From the NCBI GenBank assembly GCA_036939355.1, contig JALLAP010000987.1, positions 1 through 11,236 on the forward strand: a stretch of DNA of 11,236 nt, written 5' to 3'. How positions within the stretch are numbered: position 1 is the stretch's first letter; each line of letters opens with the position of its first letter. Shown here piece after piece: positions 1-8,091 of the stretch. The position numbers and the translations under genes are program-made. The notes under the pieces were generated by a model that was not told the origin of the DNA, ran no database searches, and saw only the letters and a program-made list of their open reading frames with translations. The stretch is from Thalassiosira profunda (taxonomy: Eukaryota > Bacillariophyta > Thalassiosirophyceae > Thalassiosirales > Thalassiosiraceae).

Positions 1-22
1 ACGTAGGAATCCATACCTTTAT

Positions 23-69
23 TCGGAATCTAGCACTCTTTCTAATTTAGAAAGAGTGACAAATTCCGA
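23..69. repeat. 47-nt imperfect palindrome
   Basis: Seen directly. The core at 34-58 is a perfect inverted repeat with 12-nt arms (CACTCTTTCTAA and its reverse complement) around a single T at 46. Outer arms of 7 nt at 23-29 (TCGGAAT) and 63-69 (ATTCCGA) extend it symmetrically, with three of the four intervening position pairs mismatched. It could form a strong hairpin or cruciform. It lies just before the T/C homopolymer tracts that precede the zinc-finger gene. Function is unknown: a transposon end, a terminator-like hairpin of a gene outside the window, or a dyad regulatory site are all possible. Confidence 0.7.
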
Positions 70-98
70 TTTATTACCTTTCCGGTTGAATTTTTTTT

Positions 99-1610
99 TT
101 GGGCTCTTCCCCCCCCGCCTCCCCGCCCCCCGCGCGATCTTTTTTTGCAACAACACCTCAACCTCAACGCCGCCACTCCCTCCACCTCGCCGCCGCGCCG
201 CCTCCGCCACACTCACTCCAGCACCGCGGGGCCGCTTCCTCGCACGCACCCCCACGCCCGCCGCGCCCTTGTGCCGCAGCGGCCCTCCTCCGCCACCTCT
301 ACACACAACGCGATCTGAACAGCAAGCCCCCCACCGCCGCAGACGCGGCTGCACTCGCCCCCGCTACCCCTCCGCCCGCCCCGGCATGGAACAAATGGCT
401 GTGCAACATCTGCTTCGATGCCCTCTTCAATACAGAAGCAGAGGCCGTCGAGCATGAAAAGACATGTGACGCAGGGAGGTCAAAAATTGTGCCCCCTTTG
501 CCTCGGCCAAAAAAGTATTCGGAGAAGGATCCCGTCACTGTGTATCTAATTACTCCGCGGGCGAGGGGCGAAGTGAAAGTGGAGAGAAAGCGGGTGATAG
601 AAGTGGATCTTGGGTCTCGGACAATGAAGGTGGATTGTCCGCTGGTGGGTGAGATGTTTGGGAGAAGAAAGGCACTATCATACATTCGGCAAACTTTGAA
701 GAGCTCAAGCGAGAGGGCGCTTTTGATACAATTCATGGTTGAGTGGAGGTTTGTTCCAAGCTCAACAGCTCTGTATGATTTGGTACGAAACTTCGAGAAT
801 AGCAGTTGGCTTCCAGATGATGACTGGAAGAAACGAGGACGGCCGAAGAATACGTTGGAGAAATCGAGGCCGGCGCGGGATCCCGAATATGAGGATAGGT
901 CAGATTACTTTTCGGCGCGAGAGAGACAGGTTGATATTATTGGCTCTCGTTTTACTGGAAAGAAATATCACAAACCGCATCTTGGTGGCCGATGGGGGTG
1001 GCAAGGGATTATCAATCTTTATGTTACTCCCGTGACGTTCAAGCAAGAACGCTCTATTGACCCGTCAATGCTCTCATCGCCGGAGAAGACAAATACTTGC
1101 CTCTTCCTTGGCGATAGAATGGAGAATGGGAGACGCCGGGATACACAATACTGCAAACTCTACTTCAACCCGAAATGGTTTCCGCCTCCTGTGAAATTGA
1201 ATGAGAAGGGAGAGCGGGTGCCATACGATGAAATGATTAGCCCAAGTGACACCTATGATCTCTTAAGGAGCTACATCAAGTGGCAAGCAAAAGCGTCTGG
1301 TTCACCCGTCACTTGCAATGGCGGTGGCAAGCATTTCCACCAATTTGTTTGTGGCCAATGTCATAGAAAACGGGAGAACACATCTGAATCGTTTAAGAGG
1401 TGCCCATTTGCATTCCAATTGCGTTGGGATACCGGTGGATGGTTCATTCACCTTCGGGAGCATGGTGGCTGGTTTATGACTGCAGGCAGTGGATTGCATT
1501 GCTGCCCAATGAAGGAAGGAGACCGCATCAACCGGACTGTTAGAAATTTGGATGAGATTGATTGTATGAACTTTATTATGGGTTCAAACCAAAAGGAGAC
1601 CGGTGCATGA
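99..1610 (+). CDS. Zinc-finger / AT-hook protein, putative DNA-binding (5' end unresolved)
   Basis: Frame open from 90 to the TGA at 1608-1610. Numbering residues from nt 99, the first third to residue ~95 is Pro/Ala/Ser low complexity. A finger C102-x2-C105-x13-H119-x3-C123 follows, then an AT-hook-like KKRGRPKNT at 244-252. A Cys/His/Trp-rich C-terminus (C406, C418, C421, C435, W443, W448, H467, C468, C469) has the CPF...LRW...GWFI...GLHCC layout of FAR1/MULE or WRKY-GCM1 zinc fingers. Such fingers bind DNA in transcription factors and in Mutator-like transposase N-termini; a nuclear DNA-binding role is inferred, and the exact family is not recognised. There is no in-frame ATG before 624, and an ATG there would lose the first finger. 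The ATG at 386 is in another frame and gives only a short peptide. The true start is therefore either an exon left of the window (possible acceptors at AG 220-221 or 341-342), a non-ATG codon, or hidden by homopolymer errors. Codons are richer in A/T at third positions than in the HA gene at 8668. Confidence 0.7.
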   Translation: MGSSPPASPPPARSFFATTPQPQRRHSLHLAAAPPPPHSLQHRGAASSHAPPRPPRPCAAAALLRHLYTQRDLNSKPPTAADAAALAPATPPPAPAWNKWLCNICFDALFNTEAEAVEHEKTCDAGRSKIVPPLPRPKKYSEKDPVTVYLITPRARGEVKVERKRVIEVDLGSRTMKVDCPLVGEMFGRRKALSYIRQTLKSSSERALLIQFMVEWRFVPSSTALYDLVRNFENSSWLPDDDWKKRGRPKNTLEKSRPARDPEYEDRSDYFSARERQVDIIGSRFTGKKYHKPHLGGRWGWQGIINLYVTPVTFKQERSIDPSMLSSPEKTNTCLFLGDRMENGRRRDTQYCKLYFNPKWFPPPVKLNEKGERVPYDEMISPSDTYDLLRSYIKWQAKASGSPVTCNGGGKHFHQFVCGQCHRKRENTSESFKRCPFAFQLRWDTGGWFIHLREHGGWFMTAGSGLHCCPMKEGDRINRTVRNLDEIDCMNFIMGSNQKETGA

Positions 1611-1951
1611 AGTAAAATCTTGTTCCGCCCTAATTCCGGTGATCGAACTTTAAAGTGTCAGGCCATGCCATATCTGCCCGTCAACAACGTTGACCCTAGT
1701 TGATATCTGAAATTTTGTTAGTGCTTGTTACGAGTAAAAGTAGCTAACTGAATACGTACCTTGCCTGTGAACCTACGTACGACGTCCCATACTCCCATGG
1801 ACTCCCAATAGAAGGGTTCAGATATAAATTCGGATATTTTGCAGTTTGGACAACTTCCAATCTCCAATCCAATATCCGCCTCCTCCCCACCTCGCTCCCA
1901 CCTCCCCCATCCACCCCGCGCTCCCCCCACCCCCGCAGGAAGCCGTCCAAT
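1611..1951. other. Intergenic region, 3' of zinc-finger gene and 5' of first HA gene
   Basis: This 341-nt stretch has no convincing ORF on either strand; the antisense frames here do not resemble known proteins. It contains the dyad motif at 1665-1696, three ACGT cores at 1754-1757, 1775-1778 and 1782-1785 (the last inside the palindrome GACGTC), and a C-rich tract at about 1870-1935 that is probably the 5' leader of the HA gene. No AATAAA was seen for the upstream gene. Confidence 0.6.
1665..1696 (+). promoter_or_regulatory. 32-nt dyad motif, copy 1 (shared with 8092-8123)
   Basis: ATGCCA, then seven unlike bases, then the exact 19-mer CCGTCAACAACGTTGACCC. The 19-mer holds a dyad GTCAAC-N3-GTTGAC. 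The same arrangement with the same spacing occurs in reverse orientation at 8092-8123, giving 25 of 32 identical positions. This copy sits about 255 nt upstream of the first HA-gene ATG. A transcription-factor site or a piece of dispersed repeat are both possible; the regulatory role is inferred. Confidence 0.4.
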
Positions 1952-3098
1952 ATGAGCAGCGCAGACGGAGGCTCGGCCATGGCGGCGGCGCGCAAATATT
2001 ACGCCGTCCGCGTAGGCTACGACGCCCGCGAGCCCAACGCGACGCCAATCAAATCTGCAATCTTTTTACACTGGGGCGACGTGCACCATTTCACATCCTC
2101 CGACCGCGGGGCGGAGTGGGCCCAGTTCGATTCGTTCCCGGAGGCCGAGGCGTATTTGCTGGAGTCTAAATCCGCAGAGAAGACAGGCGGCAGTGCCGCA
2201 AAAAAGATTGGGAAGAAGAAGCGGGGCAGGAAGGATGACGCGGACGCCAAGTGGAATGCCATGTTCGACGAGCTGCGCGCGCACAAGGAGACGCACGGGA
2301 ACATGCTGTTCTACCAAAACAAGGCATCCCAGTCCAAGGAGGAACGGACGCTTCGTTACTGGGTGGAGAAGCAAAGAAAGGAATGGAAGCAAATGAAGAA
2401 GGGACAGCCGTCGACCCTCAGCGCAGTCCAAGTGCAGCGCCTCACGGATTTGGGATTCAACTTCCAGCCCAACGCCGAAAAGATTCCGTGGGAGGATCGG
2501 GTGGGGAGCCTGAAGCAGTATGTGGCGGAGCACGGCCATGCAAGGGTACCTGTTAACAGCGACTGCGGACTGGGGCTGTGGGCGAGCTCGGTGCGGCAGA
2601 AATACCGGGATCGGGAAGCAGGGAAGAAGACCAATCTCACCGATGAACGGGTGGTGCGTTATCTATTGTTGCTCCATCTGTTATCGATGCAATCATCCTG
2701 ATTGAAACTGACAACTTCACTTGCACCTTAATCCCACTCCTCAGAGCGAGCTCACAGAACTGGGATTCGTCTTTCAGGCGGGGAAGACGCCGCAGCGATC
2801 GCCGGGGCCGCGGAAGAGCTGGGACGGGCGCTTCCAGGAGTTGGTGGCCTTCAAAGAGGAGCACGGCCACACCGTAGTTCCCCAGAATTCCGGTCCGCTC
2901 GGGAATTGGGTGAGGATGCAACGACTCGCGTACAAGAAGTACAAAAAGGGCGAGACGGGGAGGAAATCGATGACGGCCGAGAAGGCATTGCGACTCAGCG
3001 AGATTGGCATGGTTTGGGATGCAAGCGAGAGGTGGAAGAAGTCGTCTTGCAAGGATGAGGAGGGATCTGCTGCGGAAGAGGTCCATGAAGAGATCTGA
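1952..3098 (+). CDS. RNase H1 N-terminal-like domain + three helicase-associated (HA) domains protein, 351 aa
   Basis: Exons 1952-2653 and 2745-3098, spliced in phase 0. Residues 16-72 (YYAVRVGY ... FLHW ... FDSFPEAEAYLL) resemble the RNase H1 N-terminal / caulimovirus viroplasmin domain, which binds RNA:DNA hybrids or dsRNA. No catalytic RNase H domain follows. Residues 84-94 are a basic, AT-hook-like patch (KKKRGRK). Three HA domains (Pfam PF03457 type) follow at about 99-172, 179-244 and 259-327. Each has the pattern W-x(n)-K/R-x-x-H/E-x-G-H, W-x4-QR or similar, then L-T-x-x-x-x-L-x-x-L/I-G-F. HA repeats are found in bacteria and are expanded in diatoms; they are taken to bind nucleic acid. 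No helicase motor is present. The start at 1952 is the first in-frame ATG; an ATG at 1979 also leaves the domain intact. It is a paralogue of the gene at 8668. A nuclear nucleic-acid-binding role is inferred. Confidence 0.87.
2654..2744 (+). other. Intron in first HA gene (91 nt)
   Basis: Donor GTGCGT, acceptor CTCCTCAG, with a branch-like CTGAC at 2708-2712. Splicing here gives LTDERV|SELTELGF, the full-length HA C-terminal helix. The alternative donor three bases upstream (GTGGTG at 2651) would make this helix one residue short. Phase 0. Unspliced, the frame ends at 2701. Confidence 0.85.
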
Positions 3099-3226
3099 TC
3101 AAATTGTGTCCACCTCGTCGAGCTGATTGTTGTCGACAGATAGATTTTGACTGTGCATTTGGCCTTGGCAAATATTCTCAGGACAAACTCATCTACGGAG
3201 TTCACGCCATTACTTAAACAGCAACC
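3099..3226. other. Short intergenic spacer between HA gene and LRR gene
   Basis: 128 nt between the TGA of the HA gene and the ATG of the LRR gene, both on the plus strand. It must hold the 3' UTR of one gene and the promoter and leader of the other. No AATAAA signal and no clear TATA box were seen. Confidence 0.6.
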
Positions 3227-4351
3227 ATGGCTAGCTTCTCGGATTGGCTCGGGGCGCGCCTGAAGGGCTCTAATTTCTATTTCGATGAAGAAGTCAGTGA
3301 CGACAGTCGCGCCATGCTCAGCAACCCTGGCTACGCAAGTCTCTGGCTGCGTGGAGATCTATTGAGCGACGAATATTCGAGGAGTCTGGGGGGAGTTCTT
3401 GGTTCAAGCACCTTCATAAAAGATCTCGACCTCCGCGGCTGCCGCGGAGACCTATCGGGGATGTTTATTGGGCTCCGCGACAACCGCTGCATTGAATGGT
3501 TGACGATTATCGACACTCACATTGGTGAACCCGAGTCGCTGCCGTTCCTCGCCCTGAATCCAAGCCTCAGACGTATCCAACTTGTTAACTGCGACATTGG
3601 GCCTCAGTGCGTCGATGCCCTTTCCCAAGCACTGTTGAACCGTACTGAGCAAACGCTGAAACACCTCGACCTAAGCGGAAACCGACTCGGTGATTTGCCT
3701 TTGGACAATCTCATCCTTGCACTTCGCCGGAGCCCGGGCTTGCAGAAGCTCATGCTGAACGAAACTGGCGTTGGGACTCAATTGGCTGGTCTACTCGGTG
3801 ATCCTCAGTCGAACCTTCAAGAGCTGAGCCTCAACAACAACTCCATCAACGACGAGGCTGTTGTTGCCATTGCAGTCTCTTTGACTAGAAACAAAAACAG
3901 CAAGCTGGAATTGCTCTTCCTGCACAAAAACGATGCAATCACCGCCACAGGTTGGACCGCCCTGCTGGGGCTCGTCTGCAGTACGACAAGCATCAAAGCG
4001 GTTGTTGAGTCCAACCACACGCTTGGGACCATAGGAATGCTCAAGTGTGGCGTCGATGGAATCCTGGGACACGGAAATGCTTCCCTTCTTCGTGCATCGC
4101 TGGAGTTGAACATATCGCAGAACAAACTGTTCGCAATTCGACGCAAGATCATCTGGGGGCACGCCCGGGAGGACCTCAACATTAGCGTGTCGGCAATTGA
4201 TGATGCTGTTCTGCCCCGCATCATCGCTTGGTTTGCGAATGGCACAACTGTTCCGACGCAGTATCACCACCCTCCCATTCCCCAGTCAAGGATTCGACTT
4301 GGCTCGATTTACCGCCTTCTGCTGGCCAGGCCCGGCATGTGCAGCCACTAG
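3227..4351 (+). CDS. Leucine-rich-repeat protein, ribonuclease-inhibitor-like, 374 aa
   Basis: A single-exon ORF starting in a good eukaryotic context (AACCATGG). At least six LRR units are visible, with the LxxLxLxxxxI core: about residue 64 (IKDLDLRGC), 114 (LRRIQLVNCDIG), 144 (LKHLDLSGNRLGD), 172 (LQKLMLNETGVG), 197 (LQELSLNNNSIND) and 228 (LELLFLHKN). Repeat length of about 28 residues and the N-x-I/L-x-D pattern fit the RNI-like subclass, which forms a curved protein-binding scaffold. The C-terminus (about 295-374), with IRRKIIW...LPRIIAWF, is not an LRR and resembles the tail often seen on diatom LRR proteins (from general knowledge, not a search). There is no signal peptide or membrane segment, so a cytosolic or nuclear location is likely. 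The binding partner is unknown. The gene converges with the U-box gene, with 129 nt between the stops. Confidence 0.88.
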   Translation: MASFSDWLGARLKGSNFYFDEEVSDDSRAMLSNPGYASLWLRGDLLSDEYSRSLGGVLGSSTFIKDLDLRGCRGDLSGMFIGLRDNRCIEWLTIIDTHIGEPESLPFLALNPSLRRIQLVNCDIGPQCVDALSQALLNRTEQTLKHLDLSGNRLGDLPLDNLILALRRSPGLQKLMLNETGVGTQLAGLLGDPQSNLQELSLNNNSINDEAVVAIAVSLTRNKNSKLELLFLHKNDAITATGWTALLGLVCSTTSIKAVVESNHTLGTIGMLKCGVDGILGHGNASLLRASLELNISQNKLFAIRRKIIWGHAREDLNISVSAIDDAVLPRIIAWFANGTTVPTQYHHPPIPQSRIRLGSIYRLLLARPGMCSH

Positions 4352-4395
4352 ATGTGCCCAGTACTTATGTTGATGTTGAGCAATGTTGCTATGAG

Positions 4396-4401
4396 AATAA
4401 A
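4396..4401 (+). terminator. Polyadenylation signal AATAAA of the LRR gene
   Basis: A canonical AATAAA, 45 nt after the LRR stop codon, in the 129-nt space between two convergent genes. Diatom genes do not always carry this signal, so its role is inferred from position. Confidence 0.55.
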
Positions 4402-4480
4402 GGATAGATTCATTTGTATTGATCAACAAACACTGATGTACATTATAGCCAAATTAGCTTGGCCACAGCACCTTCCCAAC

Positions 4481-7400
4481 TTATACCGTCGCCTTCTGTG
4501 AGCTGCGCCTCAGTGACCCACCCCCAACTGGCCTCCCTCCCCTGAAGCAGACAATCTTCGCCCACCGCCTCTCCGGCTCGAACAGGTTGATCCAACCGCA
4601 GGCATCGCTAGCGGTGCTCCCAGCAACAGAGCTGGTGCTCGCCACGCGACTTCCGTCCTCGTTGACTACTGCACATATCCGGCCTCGCACCCTGCCATCC
4701 TCGACCCGCGTCTCCACCACCTCAGCTGTGGCGTTGAGCGGCAATTTCATCGATACAGGCGACGTTGGCGATATCCCAGAGGTCACAGGAAGGGCAGCGT
4801 GGATGATCTGATACGTTCCAAGGGGCACGGGCATGGCGAACATCCGCCCTCCATCTCCTGTTTTCCCGCCTGTGCTCGCTCCTCCACTACCTCCTCGGTT
4901 GACTCCAGGCGGCACAAACAGGGTCACGTGCCCTCCGCCATCGATCAACCCTCGCACCACCCCTTCCTCCATTCTGGTAGCCACGACCTCAATGCAGCTC
5001 CCAGGCACCAACGTGCCCTTAACCTTGGAATCCAGCCTCCCACCTTCCGTGATTACGCATCCGGGCTCTGCGACGACCACGTATGCCCCCAGAGGCACTG
5101 GCGAGGCACCCGAGTTGCCGGTCAGCGCGTTCAGAAGAGAGATCCAACCGCTCTTGAACTTGCTCCCTCCACCTGCCTCGCTTTTGGATTCCTCGTCACA
5201 CGGCATCTCGGGCACGATCAGCCTCGCCCGTACCCTGTCTCCCCTCACTTGGGTCTCCACAACCTCCACGCACCTACCCCTGTCCAGCTTCCCCACCACT
5301 GGCGAATCTCGTTCGGGCGTCGACCTCAAGGGCAGTCCTCCGGCGAAGTTGACGCGGTAAACACCCAATGGCACTGGCTCCGTCTGTAGACATAAAAGAT
5401 GAGAGATCAGCACCAAGCAACATGTAGTCGATGGCAGGATGCAGCAAGGAACTCACCCAAGGACCCGCATCCTCGTCCGTCGCCCGCCCTGCCATGCTCG
5501 CCTCTCCGTCCTCTTCCCCAATAGCAGCCGCTTCTCGCTCCTCCTCGCTCTTCGCCCACTGGAGGCTGATCCACCCCTNCGTCCTCTTCCCCAATAGCAG
5601 CCGCTTCTCGCTCCTCCTCGCTCTTCGCCCACTGGAGGCTGATCCACCCCTCGTACATCACCGTGATCATCGGAATCTCCTTGCCGTCCTTCTTCCTCTT
5701 CGTGCGCTTCAGCAGCCGCGACGTGCGCTTCTTCAAACTCTTCTTCTTCTTTTTCTTGGCATCGGCGGACGTGTCCTCCTCTTCCTCTTCCCAGGAAATG
5801 CGGCCCCGCACCCGCTCGCCGTGGACCTGCGTTTCGAGCACCTCGACGTAGCTTCCGGGAGGGACGACCAGTTCCTTCTTGACTATCCTGTCTTCCGTGC
5901 TGTCCCCATCGCGCCCAATGTCCGCGCCGGCGCCCACATCGCGATTCACTTTCACGGGAATGCTCCTCCGGTGAATTTGCGTCGTCACCCTCAACCCGGG
6001 TGCCCGGCACACCACCTTGTGCACCCCCAGCGGGACGCTCCATCCATTGAACTGTTGCCTTGGCTGGACGGTTGCCGCCGCCATCGGCATCGAGTACAGG
6101 TCATAGTTCGACAAGTTTGAGTAGACGCTGCTCCCACTCGACGGCACAGCCGGGACAGAGGACGGCACCGACGCCACCGTGTCCTTTCTTGGCATAGGAG
6201 ACTCGTCGAGAGCCTGCTCTGGAGATAAAGATTGTCGATGCGAAATGGGAGGCTTCGAACCGGGAGACGCAAGTGGAGGTGCAGGAAGATTGGCCGCATT
6301 CACTCCTGCGCGGTGCTTGTTGGACTGCGTGGGAGTGAGCTCCGAAAAGGGGGTCATGTTCGACGTAACCGATGTCACCTGGCTGTGACTCAACTTGATG
6401 CTCCCCTTGCCCGCGCTTTTGGAGCTGGAGTGCGAACTCCGCTGCGAGTGTTGACGAGGCGGGGTCTTGGAGTGCTTCTTCGGTGGCGGAGGGGGCGGCT
6501 TGTTTCNAACTCCGCTGCGAGTGTTGACGAGGCGGGGTCTTGGAGTGCTTCTTCGGTGGCGGAGGGGGCGGCTTGTTTCTGCCGGAAGACTTGGCAGGAG
6601 ATGATGAGGGTGAAACGGTAGCTGGAATGAATTCGCCGGCGCTGGCCTTCGTCTTCTTTTGGCCGCCCTTGGGCGACGCGCTGTTCACACTACCCTTGAG
6701 CCTCTCCGCGTCGTGTAGGCCGCTCTCCCACTGAATCATATCGTGGATGCTGCTCCCGCCGACGTTCCCCTTTCCACTCTTGGCCGTCTTTTGGCCAGTC
6801 TCGTTCCCCATCAGGGCCTGCAGATCGATGCCCCCGCCTTCCTTATTCCCAAGCAGAAATCGCACCCACGCCTCCTTGCGCCACCGCTCGATCGCCGCCT
6901 TGACGACTTTGTCCTCCCGCAGCTCCGCCACGCTCAGGGGATTGCCGGTGATGGGCGACGTGCCCCGGAGGAAGGCCCCGAGGTCCTCCCCGGAGGAGTC
7001 GAATTTGGCATCCCCGTCAAAGTCGGCGTCGGATTCCCCGTTGGTATTGCTAATGTCCGCACTGAAGGTTGTGGAGGTCAACACTAACCACCGCAGAATG
7101 GCACCTCGCTCGTAGGTATTTCCCTCCTTGTCGATCACCGGGTCCGCCAGCAAAGTATTCTGGATGGGGCACAGGAAGTGTCGGGGAGGGTTGGGCAGGG
7201 GGCTCTCCCCCGGAGTTGCAGTGACATTCTCCACATCCTCCTCGTGACTGTTGACGTTCAGATTGAGGGCACTGCTCGAGGGCGACATGGTGGCGTTGTT
7301 CACGCCCCCACTGGGGGTGTTGTAGTGATGCAGGTGGTCGGAGGGGTGGCCGCTCAATTTGCGGATGGTGCTCTTGGGCAGGTTGAGATCCGTCAGAGAC

Positions 7401-7636
7401 AAGCTCTTGTCGAATTCCGCCGTATCATCATCCGAGTCGCTATCGCCTCCATCATCGCCGTCTCCCGGCGTCTTCAGTAAGCGATGGAACTCCTCCATCT
7501 CGGGATCGACGCTGTTTTGCGACGTCAGATCCGTGGGCAGCGTCGTCAGGTCCGAACCGGGCTCGATGGTCTTGATGCCCTGACTCGCCGGGGTGGGGCC
7601 GACGCGCGCGGTGCGGGGCGCCATGACCTCACTCAT
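4481..7636 (-). CDS. U-box E3 ubiquitin ligase-like protein with four SH3b-like modules, 978 aa
   Basis: Exon 1 runs 7636-5457 and exon 2 5383-4481 on the minus strand. Exon 1 is broken in the raw sequence by two 72-nt duplications with an N (6435-6579, 5507-5651). Dropping one copy plus N at each (73 nt) gives 678 + 300 codons in one frame. Residues 1-150 are acidic and Ser/Thr/Pro-rich. A U-box follows at about 151-255: HFLCPIQN, ADPVIDKEGNTYERGAI, W183, SPITGNPL at 227-234 and an AIERW helix. U-boxes recruit E2 enzymes for ubiquitin transfer. An acidic insert of about 35 residues separates W183 from SPITG. Residues 320-505 are disordered, with a P6 run at 356-361. Four repeats starting VPLGxY/H lie at about 509-645, 682-763, 774-836 and 864-946. 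Each has a VEVVETxVxxxRVRGRI-like core, and modules 1, 2 and 4 end in GWISL/GWINL, typical of SH3b folds. Module 1 holds a Lys/Arg-rich insert (603-626) that could be a nuclear signal. The substrate is unknown. Confidence 0.87.
5384..5456 (-). other. Intron in U-box gene (73 nt)
   Basis: Read on the minus strand, donor GTGAGT begins at 5456 and the acceptor TCTACAG ends at 5384. Splicing joins DAGPW to TEPVPLGVYR in phase 0, so the second SH3b-like module starts right at exon 2. Unspliced, the exon 1 frame runs into the intron and is open only as far as 5274, while exon 2 is read in a different frame. Confidence 0.87.
5507..5651. repeat. 72-nt exact direct repeat around N5579 (assembly duplication)
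   Basis: 5507-5578 and 5580-5651 are identical over 72 nt and are separated by one N. The 73-nt step shifts the reading frame of the U-box gene. Removing it rejoins IGEED to GEASM in one frame. It most likely comes from overlapping contig ends joined without merging. Confidence 0.93.
6435..6579. repeat. 72-nt exact direct repeat around N6507 (assembly duplication)
   Basis: 6435-6506 and 6508-6579 are identical over 72 nt with one N between. In the U-box gene it repeats the coding stretch from NKPPPPPPKK to HSQRS and shifts the frame. Collapsing it continues QHSQRS into SHSSSK. Confidence 0.93.
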
Positions 7637-8044
7637 TTAGGAGTGTATGAATTGCAAATGGTATGAACCAAGTTGGTTGCTGGCAGTATGTTTGTGGAGG
7701 CAGATCGTCGGGTGATGCACCGAGCATAAAACGCCCAGCAAACTTCTTTCAAGGATACCCTTGTGCGTCTGCCCGCAGACGCGGCCGGTGCGTGGGCCCT
7801 CGAGTGATATGGAAGCGTGAGCGACAGCCCCGATGGACTTGACTGATGCCCCTCTGAGAGCGCTGCATGCCCCTCCGCGCTGCTGAGCCCTCCGCCCTCG
7901 AGATCAGTTCAGCCTCGCGGCGACATCGATCACTTCGCGCGGTTCTTCTCTGCAAATTTGCCTGATTTTTTGCGGGCTGCTCAATGCACCTTCGCAAGAG
8001 ACACTGTCGCACAATCACAAAAGTGTGGAGCTCGAGTCCGTCAC

Positions 8045-8056
8045 GTCACGCGTGAC
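8045..8056. promoter_or_regulatory. 12-nt perfect palindrome GTCACGCGTGAC
   Basis: A perfect 12-nt palindrome around an ACGCGT core, in the divergent promoter region about 410 nt upstream of the U-box ATG and 610 nt upstream of the HA-gene ATG. It has the form of a dimer binding site; the factor is unknown and chance is possible. Confidence 0.3.
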
Positions 8057-8091
8057 AACAGCCCTCGGACTTCCAGACTAGAGATTCTAAG

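Noticed and set aside
1952..3098. Annotation of the HA proteins as helicases or as RNase H enzymes
   Set aside because: There are no Walker or DEAD/H motifs and no acidic RNase H catalytic domain; only the accessory domains are present.
3791..4270. Minus-strand ORFs opposite the LRR gene
   Set aside because: The sense strand has regular LRR periodicity and an ATG in good context; the antisense products have none.
5507..5651. 72-nt duplications as real tandem repeats or coding repeats
   Set aside because: Exact identity, the same length at three sites, an N at each centre and frame breakage all point to assembly joins.
4799..6120. Plus-strand ORFs opposite the U-box/SH3b coding region
   Set aside because: Low-complexity Pro/Ser/Arg products that mirror the minus-strand gene. 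The minus strand has coherent repeated modules and a splice that keeps frame.
7749..8018. Minus-strand 89-codon ORF in the divergent intergenic region
   Set aside because: Its only early start is GTG, which is not expected in a nuclear diatom gene, and the product shows no domain.
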